Below, piece after piece: positions 1-8,159 of a DNA stretch of 63,895 nt (its first letter is position 1; each line of letters starts with the position of its first letter). Under the pieces are notes generated by a model. It ran no database searches, was not told where the DNA came from, and worked only from the letters and a program-made list of their open reading frames with translations. The stretch covers positions 1-63,895 of the forward strand of contig JAEUIA010000058.1 in the NCBI GenBank assembly GCA_016795245.1. Direction: 5' to 3'. This DNA is from Planctomycetota bacterium. Its GTDB lineage: Bacteria; Planctomycetota; UBA1135; GCA-002686595. The translations under genes were made by a program, and so were the position numbers.

Positions 1-22
1 AGCCGCGCGCCGGCGCGCGGCT
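1..22. repeat. perfect 22-bp palindrome at window start
   Basis: The first 22 bases equal their own reverse complement. The first 14 (AGCCGCGCGCCGGC) are also the last 14 of the window (63882-63895). By comparison with the complete palindrome at 25626-25883 this corresponds to the spacer or apex of a long hairpin element whose other half lies outside the window. Confidence 0.85.
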
Positions 23-105
23 CTACAGCGGCGAAGATGCACCACACGAGCCTGGCTCGGTACGGTCAAACTCGGACGAACACCACCGCGCGAACCGCGA
101 ACCAG

Positions 106-387
106 GAGGCCGCACTGCGGAGCATGCGTCGAATGCCGTTGCTCTTCTGCTTGCTTCGTTCTTTTCTTCTGCTTCGCGCGTCGTGAGGCGTGTTCAGTAG
201 TGACGCGCGCTCGATAGTGAGTGCTGAATGAACGTCAGGGCACTTCTCCCTCGCGACACCACTGCCCGCGAGGCAGCTCGGAAGATCCCGGCAAACTGGG
301 GAGCAACGGCATTCGACGCGTGCTTCGCAGCGCGGCCTCGGGAGAGGCGATTCGCGCGGAGTACCGCGCAAACCGCCTCTCCCGAGG
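106..387. mobile_element. 278-bp MITE-like insertion flanked by GAGG
   Basis: The right window end, read on the other strand, has the uninterrupted sequence AACCAGGAGGTCAACAATGG. Here the same sequence is split after AACCAGGAGG (ending at 109) and resumes at GAGGTCAACAATGG (from 384), leaving a GAGG direct repeat on both sides. Inside, 38-bp inverted repeats at 107-144 and 301-338 match at 35 of 38 positions, and a second hairpin with 14-bp arms occupies 336-349 and 374-387. There is no coding capacity. This filled-versus-empty comparison inside one window is good evidence for a non-autonomous insertion; the family is not recognised. Confidence 0.6.
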
Positions 388-418
388 TCAACAATGGGGT
401 GGGGACGCGAGGGGTGTG

Positions 419-690
419 TTCGGTGTCGGACTGGAAACGTTGAGGGGCTCAGGTTCGGTGTCGGTCTTGAAGCGCTGCGGGGTTGGGATTCGGTGTCGGA
501 CTTGAAGCGCTGCGGGCTTGGGTTCGGTGTCGGACTGGAAGCGTTGAGGGGTGAGTTCGGTGTCGGTTTCGAAGCGTTGATGGATTGCGCCCGATGTCAG
601 ACTGGAAGCGTTGGGAGGGCGCGCTCGGTGTCGGACTGGAAACGTTGCGGGGTTGCGCGCGACGTCGGACTGGGAGCGTTTGGAGTACGG
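419..690. repeat. degenerate tandem array, eight ~34-bp units
   Basis: Units begin at about 419, 454, 489, 523, 556, 590, 624 and 658, a period of 33-35 bp. The best units read TTCGGTGTCGGACTGGAAG followed by CGTTGAGGGG. Conservation is strongest in TGTCGGACTGGAA and weaker in the last 10 bp. A second array in inverted orientation lies at 63612-63765. The period, the degeneracy and the absence of unique spacers rule out a CRISPR. Confidence 0.8.
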
Positions 691-896
691 AGCCGGGACC
701 ATTCTGCCCCGATTCACCGCCGACAACCCGTTCAGCTGCTTCGGTGAACTGCGGCAGTGAAGCGGGGAGGGAAGGCTCTGGCTCCGTACTCACCAGCGAA
801 TCGCGAGGTCCTGCTCCAGGCACGCTATCGCGGTATTCGAGGTGCAACGGCGGCGTGGGCCCTACCGACACTCGCTCATCACTCGCTACAGAAGTA

Positions 897-1961
897 CTAG
901 TCGTCTTCGTCGGACGACAGCACCGGCGCGAACACCTCGAGGTTGTCGAGGAAGATGCCTGTTCCGCGCGCGACCGCCGTCAGCGGCTCGTCGGCGACTC
1001 GAGCGGGAATCGAGAGCGCCTCGGACATGGCCTCGGGCATGCCGTAGAGCATCGAACCGCCGCCGCACAGCGTGATGCCCGAATCGACGAGGTCGGCCGA
1101 GAGTTCCGGCGGCGCCTCCTCGAGCACGCCGCGCACGGCTTCGCAGATCAGACGCACGGGATGGCTCAGGGCCTCGCGGATCTCGATCGAGGTGACGGTG
1201 GTCTTGCGCGGCAATCCGGTCACGGAGTCGCGGCCTTTGACCTCCATCGACAATTCCTGCTTCATCGGCCAGGCCGAGCCGATCGTGAGCTTGATGCGCT
1301 CCGACGATTGCTCGCCGATCAACAGGTTGTGATGGCGGCGCATGTGATTGACGATCGCTTCGTCCATCTCGTCGCCGGCGATGCGCAGCGAGGTCGAGAC
1401 GACGAGCTCACCGAGCGCCATGACCGCGATGTCGGCCGTGCCGCCGCCGATGTCGACGATCAAGGAGCCGAACGGTTCGCGCACGGGCAGGTCAATGCCC
1501 AGACCCGCCGCGAGCGGCTCTTCGATCAAGTACACCTTGCGCGCTCCAGCGCGCTCCGCCGAATTGATCACCGCGCGGCGCTCGACAGCGGTGATGCCAA
1601 CAGGCACGGCGATGACAACGCGCGGCTTCACCCAGTTGCGACCCGCGTGCACCTTCGTGATGAAGTAGCGCAGCATCTTCTCCGTCACGTCGAAGTCGGC
1701 GATCACGCCGTTCTTCAGCGGACGGATGGCTTGGATGTTGCCCGGCGTCTTGCCGAGCATCGCCTTGGCTTCGATGCCGACGGCCATGCCGTTGTTCAGC
1801 ACTTCACCCGTCGTCTTGTCGACGGCGACGACGCTCGGCTCGTTCAACACGATGCCGCGTCCGCGCACGCTGACGAGCGTGTTGGCCGTACCCAGGTCGA
1901 TACCCATGTCGACCGAGAAACGACCGAGTGCCCATTGAACGGGCTTGAAAACACTGCTCAT
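897..1961 (-). CDS. mreB: rod shape-determining protein MreB
   Basis: MreB is the bacterial actin that polymerises under the inner membrane and positions the elongation-type cell-wall machinery. The 354-residue protein has family-typical length. It shows the actin-fold nucleotide motifs: phosphate-1 loop DLGTANT (22-28), EEPLAAGLG (147-155), phosphate-2 loop DIGGGTADIAV (170-180) and the adenosine-side LCGGGSMLYG near 300. The start is supported by GGAG eight bases upstream of ATG. No mreC, mreD or rodA lies adjacent, although a coiled-coil membrane protein resembling MreC in layout is 0.6 kb upstream on the same strand. A terminator in the 280-bp upstream gap (2178-2210) suggests mreB has its own promoter. 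The stop codon abuts the left-end repeat block. Confidence 0.97.
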   Translation of the reverse strand: MSSVFKPVQWALGRFSVDMGIDLGTANTLVSVRGRGIVLNEPSVVAVDKTTGEVLNNGMAVGIEAKAMLGKTPGNIQAIRPLKNGVIADFDVTEKMLRYFITKVHAGRNWVKPRVVIAVPVGITAVERRAVINSAERAGARKVYLIEEPLAAGLGIDLPVREPFGSLIVDIGGGTADIAVMALGELVVSTSLRIAGDEMDEAIVNHMRRHHNLLIGEQSSERIKLTIGSAWPMKQELSMEVKGRDSVTGLPRKTTVTSIEIREALSHPVRLICEAVRGVLEEAPPELSADLVDSGITLCGGGSMLYGMPEAMSEALSIPARVADEPLTAVARGTGIFLDNLEVFAPVLSSDEDD

Positions 1962-2177
1962 CGACGACTCCGGGGATCCGACCAGATGTCAGTTCCAGTG
2001 CACCGCGCTCCGACGGGAACGCAGCGGGGGGGGCCAAAAACTCGCGCCGACGAGGCGCGTGCCGCAGTCTAGCGGTGGCCGGGACGCGATCAAGGATCGC
2101 TTTGCACGCGGAGAGAATCAGGATGTCGCATTGTTGGCGCTCGCGCACTCGGACTCCCCGCCTCCGCCGACAAGAAA

Positions 2178-2210
2178 GCGCACCCGCCCGGACCTGCCGA
2201 GCGGGTGCGC
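2178..2210 (-). terminator. intrinsic terminator after the small membrane protein gene
   Basis: A perfect 10-bp stem (2178-2187 with 2201-2210, GCGCACCCGC) with a 13-nt loop is followed on the minus strand by TTTCTTGT. It lies 31 bp past the stop of the 2241-2456 gene and would separate that transcript from mreB. Confidence 0.65.
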
Positions 2211-2240
2211 GATGCTGGATCCGCGCCGTGTCCGGGTGGA

Positions 2241-2456
2241 CTACTTGGCGAAGAAGACTCCGACTCCGAAGTGCCGGCCGAGGTGGTAGTCCACCAGGAG
2301 CAGGGCACCGATCAAGAGCAGCGTGGTCACGATGGCGACTCCGTCGACCATCGTCATCCCACCGGGTGCCTCGCCGGAGGCCTCGGCGGCATCTCCCCGG
2401 CGCGAGGTCATCTTCGTTTCGCGCCTGGAGGCGCCTGCTGTGCGTCGTGCGGCCAT
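2241..2456 (-). CDS. small single-pass membrane protein, unknown function
   Basis: This 71-residue protein is not recognised. Residues 1-33 are basic, then polar and glycine/alanine-rich (MAARRTAGASRRETK...). A hydrophobic segment of about 20 residues (VDGVAIVTTLLLIGALLLVDY) follows near residues 36-56, and a short tail ends in FGVGVFFAK. It is probably an inner-membrane protein with a cytoplasmic basic N-terminus. The ATG at 2456 was chosen over the longer frame because the extra N-terminal residues are low-complexity and overlap the upstream gene. AAGGAAAGG lies a little over ten bases upstream of this ATG. It follows the coiled-coil protein gene by 56 bp and probably shares its transcript, which ends at the hairpin at 2178-2210. 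Confidence 0.6.
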   Translation of the reverse strand: MAARRTAGASRRETKMTSRRGDAAEASGEAPGGMTMVDGVAIVTTLLLIGALLLVDYHLGRHFGVGVFFAK

Positions 2457-2512
2457 GTTGATTCGAGCCTTTCCTTGACTGTTTCCTGGGGGTCCCTGGA
2501 TCGACTCGTGGA

Positions 2513-3370
2513 TCAGAGACGGGTCATGGCGCTGTCGCCCTGACGGATGGTCTGGCCCTGCACCTTGCGCGTGACGATGGCCGAGCACATGTCACCGTGG
2601 ACGAATTCAACGCGGGCCTGGCCCTTGTAGGTCTTGCCGTCGAAGATCTCGAAGGTGTAGCCGCGCTTGACGTTCTTGTTGGCGCCGACGTTGAGGGCCA
2701 CGAGGCCGGGCTCGACCGCGGTCGAGACGTCGAGGACCGCCGCCGAGATGTCGGGCATGTTGGCGAAATCGCCCGGCTTGGCGCCGGTGTTGGACACCAG
2801 GGTGGCGATATCCGTCTCCAGGGATCCGACCGTCTTCTGCAGGCTGGTGCGCTCCTTCTCGAGGGAGGCGATCATGTTGTTCGCCTTCTCGATTTCACCG
2901 CGCAGGTCGTTGAGCTTCTTGTCGGCCTCGTCGCGCGCGAGTTCGGCGGCGACCTTGGCGCTTTCCGCGTCGCGCTGCGCCTTCTCGGCCTTGTCCTTGT
3001 CCTGCTGGAGGCGCGTCTTGTCCGCGTCGATCCCCTGCAGGGTGGTCGAGATCGTGCTCAGGCTCGTCTTGAACTCAGCCACGTCCTTCTGGAGGTCGTT
3101 GCGCTCGTTCGTGAGACGGTCCTTGTCGTTCTTCGCCTTCTCGAGGTCGCCGGTCAGGCGCTGGACCTCTTGCTCGGCTGCAAGTTTCGCGGCAGCGAGA
3201 GCCGCGGCGTCCTTGGTGGTGGCTTCCTGGAGCGCGACGATTTCGGCCTTGGCCTTGGTGTACTGGCCCTTCCAGTCCTGGTTGGTGTTGACCGCGTGAG
3301 CGGCCCAACCGAAGAAGGCTGCGGCGAGTACCAGGTTCAGGACCGTGAGGATCTTTCCGATGGAGCTCAT
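2513..3370 (-). CDS. membrane-anchored coiled-coil protein with C-terminal beta domain (MreC-like layout)
   Basis: The 285-residue protein has an N-terminal hydrophobic anchor (about 6-26, ILTVLNLVLAAAFFGWAAH). A long heptad-rich coiled coil follows from about 35 to 195, full of Lys, Glu, Asp, Ala and Leu (for example LEKAKNDKDRLTNERNDL). The last 75-80 residues form a compact, beta-rich domain (LVALNVGANKNVKRGYTFEI ... GDSAMTRL). This order (anchor, coiled coil, beta domain) is that of MreC, the periplasmic partner of MreB, but the C-terminal domain is shorter and I see no clear MreC signature. The same-strand position upstream of mreB makes a role in cell shape plausible but unproven. Topology predicts a periplasmic coiled coil. 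No strong ribosome binding site precedes the ATG. Confidence 0.75.
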   Translation of the reverse strand: MSSIGKILTVLNLVLAAAFFGWAAHAVNTNQDWKGQYTKAKAEIVALQEATTKDAAALAAAKLAAEQEVQRLTGDLEKAKNDKDRLTNERNDLQKDVAEFKTSLSTISTTLQGIDADKTRLQQDKDKAEKAQRDAESAKVAAELARDEADKKLNDLRGEIEKANNMIASLEKERTSLQKTVGSLETDIATLVSNTGAKPGDFANMPDISAAVLDVSTAVEPGLVALNVGANKNVKRGYTFEIFDGKTYKGQARVEFVHGDMCSAIVTRKVQGQTIRQGDSAMTRL

Positions 3371-3641
3371 GCTAATCCACGTGGGCTTTTGGGCTGCGTT
3401 GGGGTTCGAGGCCTCGAGCGGGGGGGCGGGGTCGCCTGCGTGCAGGGTTCCGAGCTTGGTCTCGAGTTCGGTTGCGGTGACCTAAAGTATTACGGCGTAA
3501 GGATTTTGGTCTAGCCTCACGCGCCGCGTACAGAGCGAAGGGGCGCAGTATAGGGAGGCCTACCTGCACGGTCAAGCGCGGGTCGGCATGCAAAACGAAC
3601 GGCCGCCCAGGCACCGTCCGCGAAGCGCCGGGAGTACCCCG

Positions 3642-5372
3642 CTAGGTGCGGGTGGTAACCGGACGAACCCGAGCGAGGATCGCGAGCAGGATTCCCAATC
3701 CGATCCAGACCGCGGTCCACGCACGCTGCGTGGCGACATAGATAGGACGCGGTTTGCGCTCCCCCCCGCGCGCGTCGGTCGCAGGAACGGGAACGACGGC
3801 GCGCAGGCAACCGGCAACCATCCGGTCCTTCCCGAGGATTTCCAATCTCGAGACATCGCGCCCGTCGGGGCCGATGACACACGAGATGCCGGCGTTCGTC
3901 GCGCGCACGATCGAGCGCCCGGTTTCGATCGCCAGCATGTGACTGAAGGCCATCATCTGGTCGTACTCCCAGCTCTCCAGGTACCAGGCCTCGTTGCTGG
4001 CGATGAAGTGGAAGTCGAGGTCCCCCGCGCGCAGCGGATCGACGTAGGGCCCCTCGAAGGCGTTGTCGAAGCAAACCGAGGTGCCCATCTTCCACGTGCG
4101 GCCCTCGCGTCCTTCGAGGTGCAGGACCTCGGCCGTGTCGAAGTCGATGAAGTCGGGGACGTACCCCGCCAGTGCCTGCGCCGCGTCGCGCACCCAGCCG
4201 AGGCGTTCCAGTCCGCACAGGTGCTCGGCGCCGGGCACGAGGTGCACCTTGCCGCCTAGACCGGTGCGCTCGCCGAGCGTGTTCCAGGCGAGCACCGCGT
4301 TCGCGCGCCGCAGCGCGCCGTCCACGAGGGACCAATGTTCGACGCCCGAGACGAGTGCCGCGCCGGGCGGGAGGACGGCGCCCTTGCCGTCGCGTCCAAA
4401 CAGCATGCCGGCGATCCCCTCGCGCTCGGCGTCGCGCATGTCGATCACTTCGGCGCGCGTCAGATCGCGCACGCCCCACGGCACCGCGCGCGCGCCGCGG
4501 TCGAACGCCGCGAGCAGGTCGGGAGCGGCCAGCGGGTAGGGAAAACTCACTTCGCCCCAGGCCACGCAGTCGAGCGGTTCACCCGCGCGCACGGCCTCGG
4601 CCACGCCGCGGCGTGTCAGGTCGACGAGTTCGGCGAGCAATTCCGGCGACGAACGCATGGACATCTTGCGCTCCTGCTCGAACGCGGGTTGCACCAGCAG
4701 GAAGCGCGGGCCGTCGACGGTCGCAGGCGCGGACGTCGTCGCGGCGAAGGTCGCGCACAGGAGGAAGGGCGCGAGTGCGAGGGCGATCACTGCCTTCATT
4801 TGTCCGAACGCGATGCCCCGCGGGCGCGCACGCCACAGGTCGGCGATGCCGCCCGAAATCGCAGCCAGCGCAAAACCGACGCCGGCCGTCCCCCACACGC
4901 GCGCTCCGCCCGCGAGCCAGAGATCGGAGTGCGCGTGGTGTCCGAGGCGCAGCCAACCGAAACCGAACGGCGGCTCGACCACGAGGCGCAAGGTCTCGAG
5001 CGAGATCCACGCGCACGGCACCGCGATGACGAGCGGCCACGTGGATGCGAGTCGGCGCAACAGCGTGCCTGCGAAAGCCATGTACACGGCCGGCACGAGC
5101 GCCACCGCGATCAACGTGATCCAGATGACGTACGTGCTCCAGAAGCAGATCGTCGAGATCCCGATCGCCGCCGCGAGCCATTCGATGCGCAGCGCGTACT
5201 TTCCCGGCCGGCTGCACACGAGCGCCCACGGCACGAGCGCGATCGCCGCGATGAACCACAGTCCCTCCCGCGTGACGATGCCGGGCCCGGCGACGAAGAG
5301 CAGCGCCCAGGTGGCGAGTGCCGCCAGGAGTCGCTTCAGCGGCGCGACAGTTTGCGAGTCAGGGGTGCTCAC
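3642..5372 (-). CDS. lnt: apolipoprotein N-acyltransferase
   Basis: Lnt transfers an acyl chain from a phospholipid to the N-terminal cysteine of apolipoproteins, the last step of lipoprotein maturation, at the periplasmic face of the inner membrane. The 576-residue protein has about six N-terminal membrane helices (to about residue 210), a nitrilase-like periplasmic domain and a C-terminal helix. The expected catalytic triad is visible: Glu274 in WGEVSFPYP, Lys375 in LGGKVHLVPG and Cys434 in SVCFDNAFEG. The start is GTG (5372). Several lipoproteins in this window (the adaptor at 6848, the outer-membrane factor at 54762, the cyclophilin at 52712) would be its substrates. A perfect 56-bp-arm palindrome occupies the upstream intergenic region, so any promoter must lie within or beyond it. 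Confidence 0.93.
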   Translation of the reverse strand: MSTPDSQTVAPLKRLLAALATWALLFVAGPGIVTREGLWFIAAIALVPWALVCSRPGKYALRIEWLAAAIGISTICFWSTYVIWITLIAVALVPAVYMAFAGTLLRRLASTWPLVIAVPCAWISLETLRLVVEPPFGFGWLRLGHHAHSDLWLAGGARVWGTAGVGFALAAISGGIADLWRARPRGIAFGQMKAVIALALAPFLLCATFAATTSAPATVDGPRFLLVQPAFEQERKMSMRSSPELLAELVDLTRRGVAEAVRAGEPLDCVAWGEVSFPYPLAAPDLLAAFDRGARAVPWGVRDLTRAEVIDMRDAEREGIAGMLFGRDGKGAVLPPGAALVSGVEHWSLVDGALRRANAVLAWNTLGERTGLGGKVHLVPGAEHLCGLERLGWVRDAAQALAGYVPDFIDFDTAEVLHLEGREGRTWKMGTSVCFDNAFEGPYVDPLRAGDLDFHFIASNEAWYLESWEYDQMMAFSHMLAIETGRSIVRATNAGISCVIGPDGRDVSRLEILGKDRMVAGCLRAVVPVPATDARGGERKPRPIYVATQRAWTAVWIGLGILLAILARVRPVTTRT

Positions 5373-5418
5373 GACGTGCGCGCAAGATCACCACGAACGC
5401 GCCGACCGCTCAAGCACC

Positions 5419-5564
5419 TGTGCCGCGCTGCTTCCTGTTGAATACGGTGCCAGAGCACTTTCATCACACTTTGCACCGGGTTGCGGGGCTGATCGCCGAT
5501 AGCCGTCGGCAAAGTGTGATGAAAGTGCTCTGGCACCGTATTCAACAGGAAGCAGCGCGGCACA
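5419..5564. repeat. perfect long palindrome, 56-bp arms, 34-bp spacer
   Basis: Arms at 5419-5474 and 5509-5564 are exact reverse complements over all 56 bp, with a 34-bp spacer (5475-5508). The element fills nearly the whole gap between the moeA stop (5580) and the lnt start (5372), both on the minus strand. The core TACGGTGCCAGAGCAC resembles TACGGAGCCAGGCTCC of the 25626-25883 palindrome, with paired changes that keep the inner stem. There is no T-run at either end, so it is not a standard intrinsic terminator, although the RNA would fold into a very stable hairpin. Confidence 0.95.
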
Positions 5565-5579
5565 CCCATGCAAGGTGCG

Positions 5580-6794
5580 CTACAGCCGGCGATAGGGCAG
5601 GAGTTCGCCTGTTGTGACGATCGTGTAGGGCTCGATCACGGCCAGGGCCTGGGCGCGCGACAATTCGACGATGTCGGCGGAGCTGGTCCATTCGAGCGGC
5701 ACGAGATCGACGTGGCCGTCGGCGGCAGGCTCGATGCGCACAGGCAGGTTCTGCTGGCGAGGGTTCTCTTTCGTCGCACCGCCGCGCCAGCGACCGATGC
5801 GCAAGCGTTCGGTCCACTCGTGTGCGGAGGCACCCTCCAGCTTCGCGAGCGCCGGACGCACGAAGACTTCGAACCCGATCAAGCACGAGACCGGATTGCC
5901 GGGCAGACCGAACACCGAGACCTTGCCGTGCATCCCGAACCACAAGGGCTTGCCGGGTTTGATCGCGACCTTGTGGAAGACGGGCTCGACCGCGCAGCGC
6001 TCGAACACGGCGCCGACGAGGTCGTACTTGCCCATGCTCACGCCGCCGGTCGTCATCACGACGTCGCACGCAGCCAGTACTTCGCGGAACTTCTGTTCGA
6101 GCACGACTTCGTCGTCGGGCAGGACTCCCAGGTTCAACACCTCGGCACCGGCGGCGCGTGCGCGTGCCGCGAGATAGAACGTGTTGCCCTCGCGAATCTG
6201 GCCCGGACCGGGTTTCACATGGGGCGCCACCAATTCGTCGCCGGTCGTGATCAACGCGACGCGCGGACGCCTCGTCACCGGCACCGGCTCGCACCCGACC
6301 GCGGACAGGACGGACAGGTCGATCGGCGTGAGGCGCTTGCCGGCGGCGAGCACGATCTCGTCCACGCGCACGTCCTCGCCGCGATGACACACGTGCTGAC
6401 CGCGCTGCGGCTGGTCGTCGAGCGTCACTGTCGTACCAGCGATCGCACTCTTCTCGACCATCACCACCGCATCGCAATCAGGCGGCACTTCGGCCCCAGT
6501 ATAGATGGCTACGCACTCACCGGGCGCGATGCGGCCCACGAACGGAGTCCCCGCCTTGGATTCGCCGACCTGCTTCAAGGCGCGCGGACCGGCCGCGAAA
6601 TCGGCGCTGCGCACGGCGAAACCGTCCACGGCGCTCTTCTCGAAGGGCGGCATGTCGACGTCGGAACGAACGTCGCGCGCGAGGACTCGGCCCGCCGCTG
6701 ACTCCAACCTTACTTGCTCGATGGAGCCGAGCGGCGCGATCCGCTCTAGAATGTCGCCAATAGCCTCGCGTACGGTGCGCACCCTGCGGAGCAT
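5580..6794 (-). CDS. moeA: molybdopterin molybdenumtransferase MoeA
   Basis: MoeA inserts molybdate into adenylylated molybdopterin to complete the molybdenum cofactor. The sequence shows the MoeA domain order: N-terminal domain with PPFEKSAVDGFAVRS, a beta-barrel part with GAEVPPDCDAVVMVE, the central MogA-like domain (PRVALITTGDELV, VVMTTGGVSMGKYD, KPGKPLWFG, GLPGNPVSCLIGFEVFVRP) and a C-terminal beta domain. I chose the ATG at 6794 (404 residues); an upstream in-frame start at 6830 would add 12 arginine-rich residues and leave 17 bp to the divergent gene at 6848. No other molybdenum-cofactor gene is in the window. The stop is 15 bp from the palindrome at 5419-5564. Confidence 0.95.
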   Translation of the reverse strand: MLRRVRTVREAIGDILERIAPLGSIEQVRLESAAGRVLARDVRSDVDMPPFEKSAVDGFAVRSADFAAGPRALKQVGESKAGTPFVGRIAPGECVAIYTGAEVPPDCDAVVMVEKSAIAGTTVTLDDQPQRGQHVCHRGEDVRVDEIVLAAGKRLTPIDLSVLSAVGCEPVPVTRRPRVALITTGDELVAPHVKPGPGQIREGNTFYLAARARAAGAEVLNLGVLPDDEVVLEQKFREVLAACDVVMTTGGVSMGKYDLVGAVFERCAVEPVFHKVAIKPGKPLWFGMHGKVSVFGLPGNPVSCLIGFEVFVRPALAKLEGASAHEWTERLRIGRWRGGATKENPRQQNLPVRIEPAADGHVDLVPLEWTSSADIVELSRAQALAVIEPYTIVTTGELLPYRRL

Positions 6795-6847
6795 AGCCGA
6801 CGAACGTCGTCGCGTCCCCCATCGCGCCACCCCCGAAGACCCTTCTC

Positions 6848-8155
6848 ATGGCTGCTTCCAGACCGTCGCTCCTCTTCTTCTCGGCCATCGCGCTCGCCCT
6901 CGCCGCCTGCTCGGTGCAGACGAGCGACGACGGCGACAAGGCACACGGTCTTAAGAAGCGCGAAAAGGTGCGCGTCCGCACGGCTCTGGTCGAGCAACGC
7001 GAGATGGTGCGCACGCTCTCGACGACGACCGTGGTCGAGTCCGAGCACGAGATCATGATCTACCCGCGCGCCTCCGGTCAGGTGACCGAGCTGCGCTGCG
7101 AAGAAGGCGACCGCGTGAAGACCGGCGATGTGCTGGCCGTGCTCGACCGACGTGCGACCCAGGCCCTGCTCGAAGAGGCCAAGATCGCCGTGCGCGAAGC
7201 CGAGGACAACGTGCGCAAGGCCGACTTGCAGCGCAGCGAATCCGAGTCGCGCATCGCGGCGGCGCAGATCCGGCTCGACCAGGCCGAGCGCGACTTCGAG
7301 CGCAACGACAAGGCCGGCCTCGTTTCGGCCCAGGCGCTCGACAACCTGCGCGTCGCGCGCGACACCGCCAAGAACGAGATCGACACGCTCAAACTCGCTA
7401 CACAACGCTCCGACGTCGAGTCCAAGGCTGCGCGCACCGCGCTGGAGAAGTCCAAGCTTGCGTTGGAACGCGCCGCGCTGGACGACTCCTTCATGCAGGT
7501 CGTGGCGCCCTTCGACGGCGTCATCGCCAAACGCACGGTCAAGGTCGGCGACTCGGTCAGCGCGAGTGCGCCGTTGTTCGTGTTGACCGACACGCACAAC
7601 CTGCGCGCGGTGTTCTACAGGCCGCAGCGCGAGTTGACGCTCTTCCTGGCCGCGGACAAGGCCCGGAACGACGGCGCACTTTCGTCGACGCCGCCGCTCG
7701 AGATCCGCGTCGTCGCCGAAGCCTTGCCTGCCGTCGTGTTCTCCGGCGAACTGCAGATCGTCAGTCCGTCGATCGATCCGCAGTCGGGTTCGTTCCGCGT
7801 GACGGTCAAGCTGGGCGCGCCGCTCTCGGGACCGTCGGACGCGCGCCTCTTACCGGGCATGCTCGTGCGACTCGAAGTCGTCACGGAAAGACACCCCTCT
7901 GCACTCGTCGTCCCGAAACGAGCACTGCGCCGCGAGGGCGAACAGAACCTCGTCTTCGCAGTGGTCGAAGGCAAGGCACGGAAGATCGAGGTCACGGAGG
8001 GCTTCACCGACGATCTGTACGTCGAAGTGAACTCCGCAACGGGCGCCTTGAGGCCGGGCATGCACGTCGTTGTCGTCGGTAACCGCGAGCTCGAAGACGG
8101 CGCTGAAGTGATCGAAGACACGACCGGCATCGAAGCCGACGCCAAGAAAGACTGA
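6848..8155 (+). CDS. RND efflux membrane-fusion (adaptor) lipoprotein
   Basis: This is a periplasmic adaptor that links inner-membrane RND pumps to an outer-membrane channel. The 435-residue precursor has a lipoprotein signal with lipobox ALAAC, predicting Cys21 as the acylated residue. A barrel-sandwich (lipoyl) half-motif (IYPRASGQVTELRCEEGDRV) precedes a long alpha-helical hairpin (about 100-215). The second half-motif (VAPFDGVIAKRTVKVGDSV) and beta-barrel and membrane-proximal domains follow. It heads an operon with two RND pump genes: the next GTG starts 4 bp after this stop. No outer-membrane factor is encoded here, so the system may borrow the one at 54762-56186 or another. It is divergent from moeA across only about 50 bp. 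Confidence 0.93.
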   Translation: MAASRPSLLFFSAIALALAACSVQTSDDGDKAHGLKKREKVRVRTALVEQREMVRTLSTTTVVESEHEIMIYPRASGQVTELRCEEGDRVKTGDVLAVLDRRATQALLEEAKIAVREAEDNVRKADLQRSESESRIAAAQIRLDQAERDFERNDKAGLVSAQALDNLRVARDTAKNEIDTLKLATQRSDVESKAARTALEKSKLALERAALDDSFMQVVAPFDGVIAKRTVKVGDSVSASAPLFVLTDTHNLRAVFYRPQRELTLFLAADKARNDGALSSTPPLEIRVVAEALPAVVFSGELQIVSPSIDPQSGSFRVTVKLGAPLSGPSDARLLPGMLVRLEVVTERHPSALVVPKRALRREGEQNLVFAVVEGKARKIEVTEGFTDDLYVEVNSATGALRPGMHVVVVGNRELEDGAEVIEDTTGIEADAKKD

Positions 8156-8159
8156 GCGC

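Larger units (their letters stand above)
1..800. repeat. left-end composite repeat (non-coding)
   Basis: No credible gene lies between position 1 and the mreB stop at 897. Bases 1-22 form a perfect palindrome. Bases 9-80 match the reverse complement of the right window end at about 71 of 72 positions, so the two ends are inverted copies. The homology is broken at about 106-387 by an insertion, resumes at the motif TCAACAATGGGGTGGGG (388-404), and continues into a tandem array of about 34-bp units (419-690). A 12-bp inverted repeat, GAGTACGGAGCC at 683-694 and its complement at 780-791, closes the block. Short open frames here are low-complexity and overlap on both strands, so I do not call them genes. 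Confidence 0.8.

Noticed and set aside
419..690. CRISPR array
   Set aside because: The period is about 34 bp with conservation across most of each unit, no unique 30-bp spacers and no cas genes; units are degenerate.
585..2072. 495-residue plus-strand open frame over mreB
   Set aside because: The minus strand encodes an unmistakable MreB; the plus-strand frame starts inside the tandem array and has only Arg/His/Asp-rich shadow composition.
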